DNA of 53,534 nucleotides from Bacteroidales bacterium UBA4231 (GCA_002396335.1 DGXN01000006.1:1-53534), one strand, 5' to 3'. Counted from the first letter of the stretch, positions 1 to 9,590 are shown. The notes: generated by a model not told the origin, from the letters alone. Program-made: numbers and translations.

Positions 1-626
1 GTGCTAACCGCCTCGGTGCTTCTGCACTGATGCTGGGTCTGGCCGACGGTTACTTCGTGCTGCCGTACACCATCGGCGATTATCTCTCCCATAAGTTTGC
101 AGAGCCCAAGACGGACACCAACGCCCCCGAATTCGCTGAGGCCGAAAAGGCTGTGAAGGAACGCATCGCCAAGCTCTTCGCCGTGAAGGGAACCGAGCCG
201 GTGGACGCCATCCACAAGAAACTGGGCCACATCATGTGGGAATATGTAGGTATGGCTCGCAACGAGGCCGGCCTGAAAAAGGCTATCGAGGAAATCAAAG
301 CCCTGCGCGAGTATTTCTGGAAGAATGTCCGCGTTCCCGGAACCAACGAAGAGTTCAACCAGGAACTGGAGAAAGCGCTCCGTCTGGTGGATTTCTTCGA
401 CATCGGCGAACTCATGGCTTACGACGCCCTCAACCGCCGGGAATCCTGCGGCGGCCACTTCCGCGAGGAAATGCAGACCGAAGAAGGCGAAACCAAGCGC
501 GACGACGAGAACTTCATGTATGTAGCCGCCTGGGAATACAAGGGCGAAGGCAAGGAGCCTGAGCTGCACAAGGAAGAACTCAAGTACGAAAACATCAAGA
601 TTGCAACCCGTAACTACAAAGACTAA
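1..626 (+). CDS. frdA: Fumarate reductase/succinate dehydrogenase flavoprotein subunit, C-terminal part (5' cut by window)
   Basis: The reading frame is already open at base 3 and reads [23 protein letters not shown] before the first internal ATG at 30, so this is the end of a longer gene and not a 198-residue protein. The visible part matches the C-terminal, helical and capping end of the FAD subunit of Bacteroidota fumarate reductase/succinate dehydrogenase (known family; the exact direction of the reaction cannot be told from sequence). It includes the conserved [12 protein letters not shown] stretch near residue 140 of the visible frame, typical of the substrate-side arginine/histidine region. 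The iron-sulfur subunit starts 8 bases after its stop, as in the usual cytochrome b - flavoprotein - iron-sulfur operon. The FAD-binding half and the membrane anchor gene would lie upstream of the window. Confidence 0.93.
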   Translation, partial: ANRLGASALMLGLADGYFVLPYTIGDYLSHKFAEPKTDTNAPEFAEAEKAVKERIAKLFAVKGTEPVDAIHKKLGHIMWEYVGMARNEAGLKKAIEEIKALREYFWKNVRVPGTNEEFNQELEKALRLVDFFDIGELMAYDALNRRESCGGHFREEMQTEEGETKRDDENFMYVAAWEYKGEGKEPELHKEELKYENIKIATRNYKD

Positions 627-634
627 TCCCGATT

Positions 635-1378
635 ATGGAATATAATGTTAAAGTGTGGCGTCAGAAAAACGCCAAAGCAAAAGGCCATTTCGAGACCTAC
701 CACGTTACGGATGTGGAGGAAGATGCTTCGTTCCTCGAAATGCTGGATATCCTCAACGATCAGCTGATCCGCAAGGGCATTGAACCCATCGCTTTTGACC
801 ACGACTGCCGCGAAGGTATCTGCGGAGCCTGCTCCCTGTACATCGACGGCCGCGCCCACGGTCCGGACGACCAGGTAACCACCTGCCAGCTGTTCATGCG
901 TCACTTCAAACCCGGCGCCACCATTACCGTGGAGCCCTGGCGCAGCGGCGCTTTCCCTGTGATCAAAGACCTGGTGGTAGACCGTACCGCCTTCGACAAG
1001 ATCATGCAGGCCGGCGGTTTCATCACCGTCCGCACCGGCAGCGCCCAGGACGGCAACAACATCCTGATCCCGCACGACGACGCGGAACTCTCCATGGATG
1101 CAGCCGCCTGCGTAGGTTGCGGTGCCTGTGTAGCTACCTGTAAGAACGGATCGGCCATGCTGTTCGTGGCTGCCCGTGTGAGTTCCCTGGCCCTGCTGCC
1201 GCAGGGACGTCCGGAAGCCGCCCGCCGCGCCCGCGCCATGGTGGCCAAGATGGACGAGTTGGGATTCGGCAACTGCACGAACACCCGCGCCTGCGAGATG
1301 GAATGCCCCAAGCACGTAACCATCGACCATATCGCCCGTCTGAACCGCGAATACCTGAAAGCCCGGTTCAGCGAGTAA
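635..1378 (+). CDS. frdB: Fumarate reductase/succinate dehydrogenase iron-sulfur subunit
   Basis: This 247-residue protein carries electrons between the flavoprotein and the quinone site in the membrane anchor. A plant-type ferredoxin domain in the first half holds the [2Fe-2S] ligands in [15 protein letters not shown], with the fourth cysteine in TTCQLFM. The second half has two cysteine clusters, [12 protein letters not shown] and [13 protein letters not shown], that bind the [4Fe-4S] and [3Fe-4S] centres. Length and cluster order are normal for the family. It is the last gene of its operon, 8 bases after the flavoprotein gene, and a rho-independent terminator follows 20 bases after its stop. 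In Bacteroidales this complex usually works as a fumarate reductase in anaerobic respiration; that direction is inferred from the lineage. Confidence 0.95.
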   Translation: MEYNVKVWRQKNAKAKGHFETYHVTDVEEDASFLEMLDILNDQLIRKGIEPIAFDHDCREGICGACSLYIDGRAHGPDDQVTTCQLFMRHFKPGATITVEPWRSGAFPVIKDLVVDRTAFDKIMQAGGFITVRTGSAQDGNNILIPHDDAELSMDAAACVGCGACVATCKNGSAMLFVAARVSSLALLPQGRPEAARRARAMVAKMDELGFGNCTNTRACEMECPKHVTIDHIARLNREYLKARFSE

Positions 1379-1397
1379 AAAGGTATTGTGTCCTTCT

Positions 1398-1435
1398 AAA
1401 AAGAGTCTTTTCCTATTGGGAGAGACTCTTTTTTT
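1398..1435 (+). terminator. Rho-independent terminator after frdB
   Basis: AAAAAGAGTCT (1398-1408) pairs with AGACTCTTTTT (1423-1433) around a 14-base loop, and the 3' arm runs into a T tract. It closes the frdAB operon. The promoter of the next gene lies directly behind it. Confidence 0.85.
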
Positions 1436-1446
1436 GTATAATTTTG
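1416..1446 (+). promoter_or_regulatory. Bacteroidota-type promoter for the TonB receptor operon
   Basis: A perfect -7 box TAATTTTG (1439-1446) is preceded after 20 bases by a TTG (1416-1418) that can serve as the -33 element. The -33 element lies in the loop of the upstream terminator. The start codon at 1452 is only 5 bases past the -7 box, so the transcript would have almost no leader. Confidence 0.65.
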
Positions 1447-1451
1447 CAGCC

Positions 1452-4400
1452 ATGAAAAAATGCTTGGTTGTTTTAGTAGGTTTTGTCCTATTTTGCTTTC
1501 CGCTCAGCGCTCAGCAAAATAGTCAGAGATACATGGAGGAGACAGGTGTCCTGTCCACATTATACAGAGGAAAACTTCCCGTCCAATATCCATATTTGTA
1601 CAATGGCACTTATTTCTGGGAGAGTAAAACCTTCCGGGAGGGCAGTGTGTACTATAACGGAAAACTGTATGATCCCGTTTATGTCAATATAGACGCTTCC
1701 CGGCAGGAATTGCAGGTAAAAACGGCCCAGGACAAGGCTCCGGTCGTGTTGTACGAAGACCTGGTGTCGTATTTCACCATGGGAGACCGGCTCTTTGTGA
1801 ATCTGCGGTACCTGAGTTATCCGGATGCGCCTGAAGGATACTTCGAAGTTGTCAGGGACAGCGGTTCTCCGCTGCTTGTCCAGGTGAAAAAAGTCTTTTC
1901 CAACCGTCCCGGCGACCATAACGGAACGGACATCGGCTATACGGATTACGATTACGACAATACCATCGTCAATTTTTTCGAGCATTTTGAATCCTACTAT
2001 ACCGTAGAGAACGGACAGGTGAAAAAAATCAGCCGCCGGGCTTACAGGAAAGCCTTGAAGCAGCCTGCCGAAGGAAACGCCCTCCTGCGCGGCAGACTGG
2101 GCCGATGGAAGGGTACCGACACGCCTGCTCCCGTGAGCGTGGAGGAGGTGAAACTGGAAGGAATCGGCCTTCCGGACGGATATTTCCAGGAAATCAGGCA
2201 GGAGGCCGATGCTTCCGCCGGCTCTCAGACCAACGTGACGGTGAGCTACCGCAACAAGGTATATGTGATTGGAAACGGCAACGGAAAAGGGCCTGTGAAA
2301 GTGACGGGACAGGTGAGTGATATGGAAACGGGCGACATGCTTCCCGGCGTGGTGGTATTTGATGAAAATACGTCCACCTATGCCCGGACGGATGCGCAGG
2401 GCCGTTATTCCATAACCCTTCCTTCCGGAAACAATGTGCTGCATTTCAGCATGGAAGCGAAGGAAGATATGGACGTGCGGGTGGAACTTCGCAGCGACGG
2501 TGTGCTGAACATCGAACTGCCGGACCGGGTGGAATACCTGAAGGCTTCCGTGGTGTCGGCACAGAGCATGGCGGCGCACAGGACGGCAGAAATGGGCGTG
2601 GAGACGGTGAATATCCGGACCATGAACAAGATACCGTCAGCCTTCGGGGAGGGAGATATCCTGAAAGCGGTGCTGACGCTGCCGGGCGTGAAGACGGTAG
2701 GCGAGGCTTCGGGCGGATTCAATGTCCGGGGCGGATCGCAGGACCAGAACCTGATTCTCTATAACGGGAACACCATTTATAATCCCAGCCATCTGTTCGG
2801 CATTTTCTCGGCCTTCAACCCCGACCTGGTGGAAGATGTGCAGTTGTACAAGAGTTCCATTCCGGCGCAGTACGGCGGAAGGATATCGTCGGTGCTGGCG
2901 GTCAGCAGCAAGGAAGGAAGCCAGGACAGGCTGCGCGGGTCGCTGGGAATCGGCCTGCTGACCAGCCGGGCGCATCTGGAGGGACCTCTGGGCAGTGAAA
3001 AGACCACCTTTATCCTGGGCGGCCGGACCACTTATTCGGACTGGCTGCTGGGCCTTTTGCCGAAAAACAGCTATTACAGCGGTGGCAGTGCCGGCTTTAC
3101 GGATGTGAATGCGGGCATTACGCACCGCTTCAGCAAGGAGGATGCGCTCCAGTTGTCGGGTTATTTCGCGACGGACCGCTTCGCCTTCAGCGGGGATACG
3201 ACCTTCCGCTATACCAATCTGAACGTGTCGGCCCAGTTCCGGCACAAAGAGGCCGACGGGACCGCTTTCCAGCTGTCTGCCGGCTATGACCAGTTCTCCA
3301 ATGTCACGGGCATCCACGACTGGGCGGAAGGAGCGTACGACCTGACTACGAACATCCGCCAGATCTTCCTTCGCGGCGGTTATACCAAGCCCATAGACTC
3401 CCATGCGCTGACCTTCGGCCTGGATGCGGTGGGATATGGCCTGGATCCCGGCATATTGTCTCCTTTTGGCGACGTTTCCCGGATCGTAGGACGTTCCATT
3501 CAGCGGGAATACGCCGTTGAACCTGCACTGTATGTGTCTGACAATTGGAAACTTACGGAGCAGTTTTCCCTGGAAGGAGGCGTCAGGCTCTCTTCTTTCC
3601 TGTTCCTGAATCCGTCCAAATTCTATCTGGGTCCCGAATTCCGTCTGAGCGCGCGTTACTCTCCGGTGACAAACCTTTCCTTCAAGGCGGGATTCAATAC
3701 CATGCGGCAGTATATTCACCTGATTTCCAATACTTCTTCGGTGTCGCCCATGGATACCTGGAAACTTTCCGACGCTTCGCTTGCGCCCACGACCGGCTGG
3801 CAGGCGGCGGGCGGAGTGTACTGGACCCATCTGGATACGGGGATTGACTTCTCGGTGGAAGGGTACTGGAAACAGATGCAGAACTGCCTGGACTATAAAC
3901 CCGGCGCTACGCTTTCCATGAACGAGCACCTGGCGGACGATCTGCTTCCGGTTTACGGAAAGGCCTACGGCATCGAGGCCATGATCAAAAAGACCACCGG
4001 GTCCCTGACGGGCTGGATCAGCTACTGTTATTCCCGCTCTCAGTACAGGGAAATGCAGGACCGCGGCCATGAAGCCATCGCCGGCGGAGACTGGTACAAC
4101 GCTCCTTACGACAAACCGCACGAGGTGAAGGTGGTGGCCAACTGGGCCATGACGCACCGTTTCTCCCTGTCGGCCAATCTGGATTATTCCACGGGCCGTC
4201 CGGTGACGGTTCCGGTCGGAAAATACTATCTGAGCGGCCTGTACAGGCTGGCTTACTCGGAGCGGAACAGTTACCGGATCCCGGATTACTTCCGTCTGGA
4301 CCTGGCATTCAACATCGACCCGGGCCATTACAAGAAAGCGCTGTTTCACACGACCTTCACCATCGGCGTGTACAATGTGACAGGCCGGAAGAATCCGTAC

Positions 4401-4502
4401 TCCGTCTTCTTCAAGGCCGACCAGACCGGCTACGTGCAGGGTTACATGCTGTCTGTGTTCGCATCTCCTATCCCTTATGTCAACATTAACTTCCTGTTCT
4501 GA
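1452..4502 (+). CDS. TonB-dependent outer-membrane receptor (N-terminal domain, carboxypeptidase-like domain, plug, barrel)
   Basis: A 1016-residue outer-membrane receptor. The ATG at 1452 is chosen over a TTG at 1386 because it gives a clean signal peptide (MKKCLVVLVGFVLFCFPLSA) and because the extra residues would translate the upstream terminator and promoter. Residues 20-225 form an N-terminal region found before such receptors in Bacteroidota. Residues about 290-365 are a carboxypeptidase-regulatory-like beta-sandwich (GQVSDMETGDMLPGVVV, TDAQGRYSITL). A plug domain follows at about 390-490 (PGVKTVGEASGGFNVRGGS, the VRGG motif), then a beta-barrel ending in a terminal phenylalanine. This is not the SusC subclass, since no SusD partner follows. 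Its stop overlaps the ATG of the DUF4249 gene by one base, so the two are translationally coupled. The substrate is unknown. Confidence 0.9.
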   Translation: MKKCLVVLVGFVLFCFPLSAQQNSQRYMEETGVLSTLYRGKLPVQYPYLYNGTYFWESKTFREGSVYYNGKLYDPVYVNIDASRQELQVKTAQDKAPVVLYEDLVSYFTMGDRLFVNLRYLSYPDAPEGYFEVVRDSGSPLLVQVKKVFSNRPGDHNGTDIGYTDYDYDNTIVNFFEHFESYYTVENGQVKKISRRAYRKALKQPAEGNALLRGRLGRWKGTDTPAPVSVEEVKLEGIGLPDGYFQEIRQEADASAGSQTNVTVSYRNKVYVIGNGNGKGPVKVTGQVSDMETGDMLPGVVVFDENTSTYARTDAQGRYSITLPSGNNVLHFSMEAKEDMDVRVELRSDGVLNIELPDRVEYLKASVVSAQSMAAHRTAEMGVETVNIRTMNKIPSAFGEGDILKAVLTLPGVKTVGEASGGFNVRGGSQDQNLILYNGNTIYNPSHLFGIFSAFNPDLVEDVQLYKSSIPAQYGGRISSVLAVSSKEGSQDRLRGSLGIGLLTSRAHLEGPLGSEKTTFILGGRTTYSDWLLGLLPKNSYYSGGSAGFTDVNAGITHRFSKEDALQLSGYFATDRFAFSGDTTFRYTNLNVSAQFRHKEADGTAFQLSAGYDQFSNVTGIHDWAEGAYDLTTNIRQIFLRGGYTKPIDSHALTFGLDAVGYGLDPGILSPFGDVSRIVGRSIQREYAVEPALYVSDNWKLTEQFSLEGGVRLSSFLFLNPSKFYLGPEFRLSARYSPVTNLSFKAGFNTMRQYIHLISNTSSVSPMDTWKLSDASLAPTTGWQAAGGVYWTHLDTGIDFSVEGYWKQMQNCLDYKPGATLSMNEHLADDLLPVYGKAYGIEAMIKKTTGSLTGWISYCYSRSQYREMQDRGHEAIAGGDWYNAPYDKPHEVKVVANWAMTHRFSLSANLDYSTGRPVTVPVGKYYLSGLYRLAYSERNSYRIPDYFRLDLAFNIDPGHYKKALFHTTFTIGVYNVTGRKNPYSVFFKADQTGYVQGYMLSVFASPIPYVNINFLF

Positions 4503-5614
4503 TGAAAAAGATGATTTTACTGACCTTTATGGTCCTTCTTGCGGGGTCGTGCGTCTATCCTTATGACGTAGAACTGGAAGGAGAAATGAAAAATACCCTG
4601 GTGGTGGATGGCAACATCCTGATTGGCAATACTTCCACTGTCCAGCTGGGATACCTGCAGCCATTGAACGTGGGCCAGCGCGGACAGAGCGTGAGCCGCC
4701 CTGAAGGAAAGGTTTACCTGGAAGAAGAAGGCGGCGCCGAAATTAAGGGAAGCGGCAGTGCCGGCATGTACACGCTGCCTTCTTTCACCCCGTCGGACGG
4801 GGCCCGCTACAGGCTCCGCGTGGAGGTAGGTGGCAAAACCTATTATTCGGACTGGATAGAGCCGGTGAAAGCACCTGAAATTCAGGATATTAGCTTTACG
4901 GCCGACGATGACCATGTGTATGTACAGGTGACCATGCAGGATGACGGAAGCGGCGAGGGCTATGCCGCCACCCAATACGAGGAAATGTGGAAATTCCATG
5001 CCGACTACATCCAGATGTACACCTACGACTTCCGCACCAATTCCATCGAGCCGCTGCTGCTGCCGGATTCTTCCCGCCAGCTTTGCTGGAATAAAGACCG
5101 GACGTATCAGCAGGAGTTGATCAATTATGTGGAACTGGACAGGGAGGTGAAAAACTATACGGTCCACCAGTTCCTTCGCACCGACCGGCGCAACCAGGAT
5201 GAATACCATATCCGTGTCAAAGCCTGGAACCTGAATGCCGACCAGTACCGCTACAGGAAACTCCTGGAAGAGAATGGTTCCATCGGCGGCAACCTGTTCT
5301 CGCCGGAGCCCGGCGAACTGAACGGCAATGTCTACTGTGCCGACGACCCGGACGAGCCAGTATTCGGCTATGTGAACATTTCCCTGGTGTCCATCATGGA
5401 CGGCGTGCTGGATTCCCGGTACGAAAAATATCGCGTGAAGGAACCGCTCATTCCGGTTTCTCCCGCAGATTATGCCTATATGTCCAGCCTTGGGTACAGC
5501 CCGGTGGATATGGTGGAAGTGGAAGGCGGAGACCCGGTGGTAGGTTGGGGCAAAGCCCGTTGTTATGATTGTGTAGCCGCCGGCGGTACGCTGGAAAAAC
5601 CCGAGTTTGACTGA
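4502..5614 (+). CDS. DUF4249 family surface lipoprotein
   Basis: A 370-residue lipoprotein with a signal peptide ending in the lipobox LAGSC (Cys17). The start of the mature protein (YPYDVELEGE, then LVVDGNILIGNTSTVQLGYLQPL) and the repeated beta-rich segments match the DUF4249 family, which is known mainly as the partner encoded directly after TonB receptors with a carboxypeptidase-like domain. It overlaps the receptor gene by one base at its start and the next gene by one base at its end. By analogy with SusD it may sit on the receptor and help capture the ligand, but that is inference; no function is proven for the family. Confidence 0.82.
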   Translation: MKKMILLTFMVLLAGSCVYPYDVELEGEMKNTLVVDGNILIGNTSTVQLGYLQPLNVGQRGQSVSRPEGKVYLEEEGGAEIKGSGSAGMYTLPSFTPSDGARYRLRVEVGGKTYYSDWIEPVKAPEIQDISFTADDDHVYVQVTMQDDGSGEGYAATQYEEMWKFHADYIQMYTYDFRTNSIEPLLLPDSSRQLCWNKDRTYQQELINYVELDREVKNYTVHQFLRTDRRNQDEYHIRVKAWNLNADQYRYRKLLEENGSIGGNLFSPEPGELNGNVYCADDPDEPVFGYVNISLVSIMDGVLDSRYEKYRVKEPLIPVSPADYAYMSSLGYSPVDMVEVEGGDPVVGWGKARCYDCVAAGGTLEKPEFD

Positions 5615-7245
5615 TGAAAAGACTGTTTGCGATACTGATGGCCCTGCTTCCCATGATGGCGCAGGCACAGGAAAAGGTTTATGTCTCCACCGACCGGCGG
5701 GTGTACATTGCCGGCGACGAAATATGGTGTTCGCTGTTCGCCCTGGACGGCGGAAAGCTGTCCACTTTCAGCGCGGTGTCTTACCTGGAACTGGTGTCGG
5801 CCGACGGTACGGTGGCAACGGCCAAGTTGGGCCTCATGGAAGGCCGCGGTGCGGGAAAATTCCGCATACCGGTGAATACACCCACGGGAAACTATCGGCT
5901 CATTGCCTACACGGCGCTGAATCCCGGCGGGTTTGCGGCGGGCTCGCAGTTGGTGTCGGTGTTCAACACGACTTCCGTCTCCAGGGTGAAGGATGGCGTC
6001 ACGCTGGTTCCGGAAGGGGCGTACAAAGCCGGAAAAACCGCTTTTGGGGCCTCTGACGGAAAGATTACGCTCTCTGTGAGGGACAACGTCCGCAGCGGCC
6101 AGCCGTTCACCGTAGCCCTTAAAAACAGCCTTTCCGGGGCCGATGTCAGCCTTTCTGTCTACGCGGTGGACGAGATAAAGGAACCCGCTGTTCGGACCAT
6201 GGCGTCCTTCCTTCAGGATGCGTCCTCCGCAGCGTCAGTGCAGACTTCGCGCCTGCCGGAATACGAAGGCGAGATTGTGTACGCGGCGGTGGAAGGGCTG
6301 GATGAGCGGCAGTTGGATTCCCTGTCTGACATGGCGGTAGCGACGCTGTCGTCGGCCGGTTCGCCTTCCGACATTTATGTGGGGAAGGTGGGCGAAAAGG
6401 GCAAACTTGTCTTTTTCACGAACAACATTTACGGCGACCGCGAGCTTGTCTGCGAAGTGCCGGGCCAGCCGGGATACATCTCGCTGATGGATCCTTTCCT
6501 CTATCCTTCTGTGGAAGGGGTGGCCCCGCTGGAGCTGTCGTCGGCCCAATATGGGTCCCTGGTGCAGCGGAAGGCCGCTTTGGGGATTACCCTCCAGGTG
6601 GACACGCTGGTGCGTTTCCTTCCCCGCCGGCAGGAACTCTTGCTGGAGAAAGTGCCGAAGGTCCACTACCACCTGGATGACTACACCCGCTTCCCGTCCT
6701 TCCAGGAGGTTGTGGTGGAGATTCTGAAGGAAGTGCGGGTGCGTACGGTTTACGGAAAACGCCGCCTCCAGCTGGTGACTCCGGACGCCCTCAGTGGACG
6801 CACGACGGTGAAGGACAACATCCTGGTAATGCTGGACGGCGTGCTGATTTCCGACCTGAGCCTTTTGGAGGGAATGGACGCCCTGCTGCTGGAAGACGTG
6901 GATGTGTATGACCAGACCCTTGCTGTCGGCGGCCTTTCGTTTAACGGAGCGGTGAATTTCACCACCAAGAAAACCTATGTGAAAGCCCTCCAGTTCCCTT
7001 CCAACGTCCGCGTTGTGGACTTCAAGGGTGTGAGCTACCCGGTGGCTTATCTGGGTGACCCGGTGCGCGGAGACGACTATCGGCCCCTGCTGTACTGGAA
7101 TCCTTCGCTGGTGCTGGCTCCTTCCGAGAGCCAGGTGCTGTCGCTGACCGCCCCCGCCTACACCGGAACCTTCCGCATTGTAGCGGAAGGGCTCACCGCT
7201 TCCGGCGAGCCCATTCATGAGGAAACCTTCTTCGAGGTGCGCTAA
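5614..7245 (+). CDS. Secreted MG2 (macroglobulin-like) protein with TonB plug-like C-terminal domain
   Basis: A 543-residue protein with a Sec signal peptide (MKRLFAILMALLPMMAQAQ). Residues about 20-120 (VYVSTDRRVYIAGDEIWC ... GNYRLIAYTAL) match the MG2 domain of bacterial alpha-2-macroglobulin-like proteins. Residues about 385-455 (ILVMLDGVLISDLSLLEGM ... GGLSFNGAVNFTTKK) look like a TonB receptor plug, with the typical 'IDGV ... G...GVINIxTKK' spacing, but no barrel follows. No thioester motif (CxEQ) is present. It is the third gene of a tightly overlapping operon with the receptor and the DUF4249 lipoprotein. Its stop codon overlaps the stop of the convergent lipocalin-like gene. The role is unknown; a periplasmic or surface adaptor that mimics the plug is one possibility. 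Confidence 0.75.
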   Translation: MKRLFAILMALLPMMAQAQEKVYVSTDRRVYIAGDEIWCSLFALDGGKLSTFSAVSYLELVSADGTVATAKLGLMEGRGAGKFRIPVNTPTGNYRLIAYTALNPGGFAAGSQLVSVFNTTSVSRVKDGVTLVPEGAYKAGKTAFGASDGKITLSVRDNVRSGQPFTVALKNSLSGADVSLSVYAVDEIKEPAVRTMASFLQDASSAASVQTSRLPEYEGEIVYAAVEGLDERQLDSLSDMAVATLSSAGSPSDIYVGKVGEKGKLVFFTNNIYGDRELVCEVPGQPGYISLMDPFLYPSVEGVAPLELSSAQYGSLVQRKAALGITLQVDTLVRFLPRRQELLLEKVPKVHYHLDDYTRFPSFQEVVVEILKEVRVRTVYGKRRLQLVTPDALSGRTTVKDNILVMLDGVLISDLSLLEGMDALLLEDVDVYDQTLAVGGLSFNGAVNFTTKKTYVKALQFPSNVRVVDFKGVSYPVAYLGDPVRGDDYRPLLYWNPSLVLAPSESQVLSLTAPAYTGTFRIVAEGLTASGEPIHEETFFEVR

Positions 7246-7655
7246 TAGATATTTTCCTTCACCGAGTCGGGGATGGTGGTTGAGGAGAAGGTATGCACTT
7301 CGGAGGCGTCGGGGTGCTGGGTGAGCATGAGTTTGCTTCCTTCCAGGGAAACATCATAGCTGGCTGCCCAGGCGCTGCCGCCGGAATACTTGCCGGTAAG
7401 GAGATTGTCGGCCGACAGAGAATACGTGCCGGTGAACTTTCTGTAACGGCCGTTTCCCAGCATTTGGTACATCTCAAAGGCATTGTCGGAGGTGAATTTC
7501 ACGTAGACGTCCACCTTTTCAGAGCCGATGGTAATGGCCTTGGTCTTATAGCCGCTGAGTTGCCATTCGCCGACAATGTTGACGGGTTCCGGTGTTTTGT
7601 TGCAAGCTGCGAGGACTCCCAGGCAGGCTGCCAGAAGAATAACTAACTTTCTCAT
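7242..7655 (-). CDS. Small lipocalin-like lipoprotein
   Basis: A 137-residue lipoprotein with signal peptide and lipobox VLAAC (Cys18). The rest (VGEWQLSGYKTK, FTSDNAFEMYQ, GTYSLSADNLLTGKY, LMLTQHP) has the alternating strand pattern and the 'GxW' opening of lipocalin-like proteins common in Bacteroidales. The ATG at 7655 is used, not a TTG at 7661, because it gives the best signal peptide and lies 7 bases after GGAGG, a clear Shine-Dalgarno site that is unusual in this phylum. It overlaps the stop of the upstream protease gene (ATGA), so the two are co-translated. Ligand and role are unknown; a companion or inhibitor of the protease would fit the coupling. Confidence 0.75.
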   Translation of the reverse strand: MRKLVILLAACLGVLAACNKTPEPVNIVGEWQLSGYKTKAITIGSEKVDVYVKFTSDNAFEMYQMLGNGRYRKFTGTYSLSADNLLTGKYSGGSAWAASYDVSLEGSKLMLTQHPDASEVHTFSSTTIPDSVKENIY

Positions 7656-9523
7656 AACCAACCTCCGTTAGAAGATTTGACAGGACGGGAGATGATGGAA
7701 ATATCGCGGGTAATCTCCATACCGCCGATATTGGTTCCGTCGCCCAGGCGGTCGCCGGAGCCGATGGCGTGGATGGTGATTTTTGCGCATCCGCTCTTGG
7801 TTGCCTTGATGTTGAGGCGTCCGTGCGTGATGGTGGGATCCGTTTCCAGACCCAGGGCCTGTTTGGCTGTATCGGAAACTTCGATGTCCAGGTACGTGAC
7901 GAAGTCCTGCGCTCCGGTTCCGAAGAAGGAAGACAGCGACAGGCGGGTATCCTCGCCGGTTTTGATGATCACGGAAGGAGTGCCTTCAATGGCCATCAGG
8001 AATTTCCATGTGTCGATGGAACCCGAACCCAGCAGTTTTCGGTACTGGCCCAGATTGATGGAGTTGCGGGTGCCGGTAAGGCGGGAATCCATTTCGTTGA
8101 CAGAGGTGATCAGGAGCGACTTGAATTCTTCCCTGGTGAACTTTTTCCCCAGTTTCTTGGCATAGGAAAGGCCCAGGGCCACAATACCGCTTACGTGCGG
8201 GCAGGCCTGGGACGTTCCGTTCATGTAGCCGTAGCCCGCATCGTTGTTCAGACAGGAAAGGACGCCTGCCTTTGCACCCAACACGAAGTCGCCGCCGGGA
8301 GCTACGATACTGCTGCCATATCCATAGTTGGTGTAGCTGGCAGGCAGGAAATCCGGAGCAAAGGCCGATACGCTGATGAAGTCACGGTAGGCGCCCGGAT
8401 AGTTGCAGTAGGCTTCTGCATTGTTTCCGGCGCTGAAAACGGCGATGCCACCGTCCAGGACGGAGTTGTTCTTGCAGTCCTCGAAGTATTTCACGGCTTC
8501 GATTTCGGCCCCGGCGTATTTGACGAACGCATCGTCGGAGGCAAAGCCGGCCCCGGAATAACCGAAGGAACAGGAAATGACGGAAGCGCCGTTGTCTCCG
8601 GCATATTTGATGGCCCGCGCAGTACTGGCCATCGTGCTGGTCTTGCCGTCGAAAATCTGGCAGGACATGATTTTGACACCGTCGCCTTTTCCGGAACCGC
8701 CGGCTACGGAACTGATACCGATACCATTGTTATTCACAGCGCCGATAATGCCCGCGCAGTGACTTCCGTGGCCGGTATCCTCGGGATTGTTCCAGGTAAT
8801 GGGGCCGTTGGTGACAAAGTTCTTTCCGTGGTTTCCGTCTTTGTCCGTCCACATCGCGGCAGCCAGGTCGGGGTGTTTGTAGTTCACGCCCTCGTCCACG
8901 ACGGCTACGATGATGGACGGGTCTCCGGCCGTCAGCGACCAGGCCTCCAGGACATTGATGTCGGCCCCGGCTTTGTTGTTTCTGGCGATGTCTCCGGCTC
9001 CGCCGTTCACCAGATGCCACTGGTCCGGCAGCCGGGGATCATTGAACGGAAGGACCGAGGATGCTTTCGTGAGGGGAATGTCGTCTGCCGGGACCACTTC
9101 GATGCGGCGGTCGGCAGAGAGGTTTTTGTCATACTCGATGGCAAGGACCGCTCCCAGGTCCGCCAGACGGGAAGCCGCTGCGACCGGTGAGGTTCCTTCG
9201 GACAGTTTCACCTCATAGAAGCAGTCCAGGTGGTGCTTCTTTTCCAGCTCTTCCTTGCCGGGTGTGGAAGGGAAGACAGGAAGTACTTCCGTAACGCCGG
9301 AAAGGCTCTCGAGGGCCGAGAAATCGCCTTTTTCGACGAAGGAACGATCCAGTCGGACAATCACGCTGCCCATATTGATGCCCTCCGGCGTATTCAGCGC
9401 TTTGGTTTGCAATGCGGCCGATCCTTTATCCGTTGCAGGCAGCGTCTCTTGGAGGTCGGACGCTTTTTGGCAAGCTACGATGCTGAAAGAAAGCGCAATA
9501 CAGATAATCAGTCTTTTTCGCAT
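7652..9523 (-). CDS. Subtilisin-family (S8) serine protease, lipoprotein
   Basis: A 623-residue surface or periplasmic protease. The start at 9523 is chosen because it gives a lipoprotein signal (MRKRLIICIALSFSIVAC, Cys18); a longer reading from 9574 would translate the hairpin just upstream. Residues about 50-135 resemble an inhibitor-like propeptide of subtilases. The catalytic triad is visible: Asp210 (AVVDEGVNYKHPD), His252 (GHGSHCAG) and Ser438 (GTSQACPHVSG), with the oxyanion Asn367 in SAGNN. A C-terminal beta-rich region of about 120 residues follows the catalytic domain. It is encoded downstream of susC-susD and a third lipoprotein gene, so it probably digests protein at the cell surface to feed the SusCD importer; this is inferred from context. 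Confidence 0.9.
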   Translation of the reverse strand: MRKRLIICIALSFSIVACQKASDLQETLPATDKGSAALQTKALNTPEGINMGSVIVRLDRSFVEKGDFSALESLSGVTEVLPVFPSTPGKEELEKKHHLDCFYEVKLSEGTSPVAAASRLADLGAVLAIEYDKNLSADRRIEVVPADDIPLTKASSVLPFNDPRLPDQWHLVNGGAGDIARNNKAGADINVLEAWSLTAGDPSIIVAVVDEGVNYKHPDLAAAMWTDKDGNHGKNFVTNGPITWNNPEDTGHGSHCAGIIGAVNNNGIGISSVAGGSGKGDGVKIMSCQIFDGKTSTMASTARAIKYAGDNGASVISCSFGYSGAGFASDDAFVKYAGAEIEAVKYFEDCKNNSVLDGGIAVFSAGNNAEAYCNYPGAYRDFISVSAFAPDFLPASYTNYGYGSSIVAPGGDFVLGAKAGVLSCLNNDAGYGYMNGTSQACPHVSGIVALGLSYAKKLGKKFTREEFKSLLITSVNEMDSRLTGTRNSINLGQYRKLLGSGSIDTWKFLMAIEGTPSVIIKTGEDTRLSLSSFFGTGAQDFVTYLDIEVSDTAKQALGLETDPTITHGRLNIKATKSGCAKITIHAIGSGDRLGDGTNIGGMEITRDISIISRPVKSSNGGWL

Positions 9524-9539
9524 GGGTTCAGGTAGAAAA

Positions 9540-9572
9540 GGAGACCCGGCTCTTGGGTGGGGTCGGGTCTCC
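9540..9572 (-). terminator. Hairpin between the SusCD lipoprotein gene and the protease gene
   Basis: GGAGACCCG pairs perfectly with CGGGTCTCC (9-bp stem), and on the minus strand the 3' arm continues as CTTTTCT. It looks like a terminator or attenuator, so transcription would drop between the surface lipoprotein gene and the protease gene, giving less protease than SusCD. It could also be an mRNA-stabilising stem-loop. Confidence 0.7.
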
Positions 9573-9590
9573 AAAAGAACATATTGAAGT

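Noticed and set aside
1386..1451. Upstream TTG starts for the receptor, and similar TTG starts for lipocalin-like, susC, recombinase, hflX and PD40 genes
   Set aside because: They add residues that translate promoters or terminators and spoil the signal peptides; the next ATG fits the families better.
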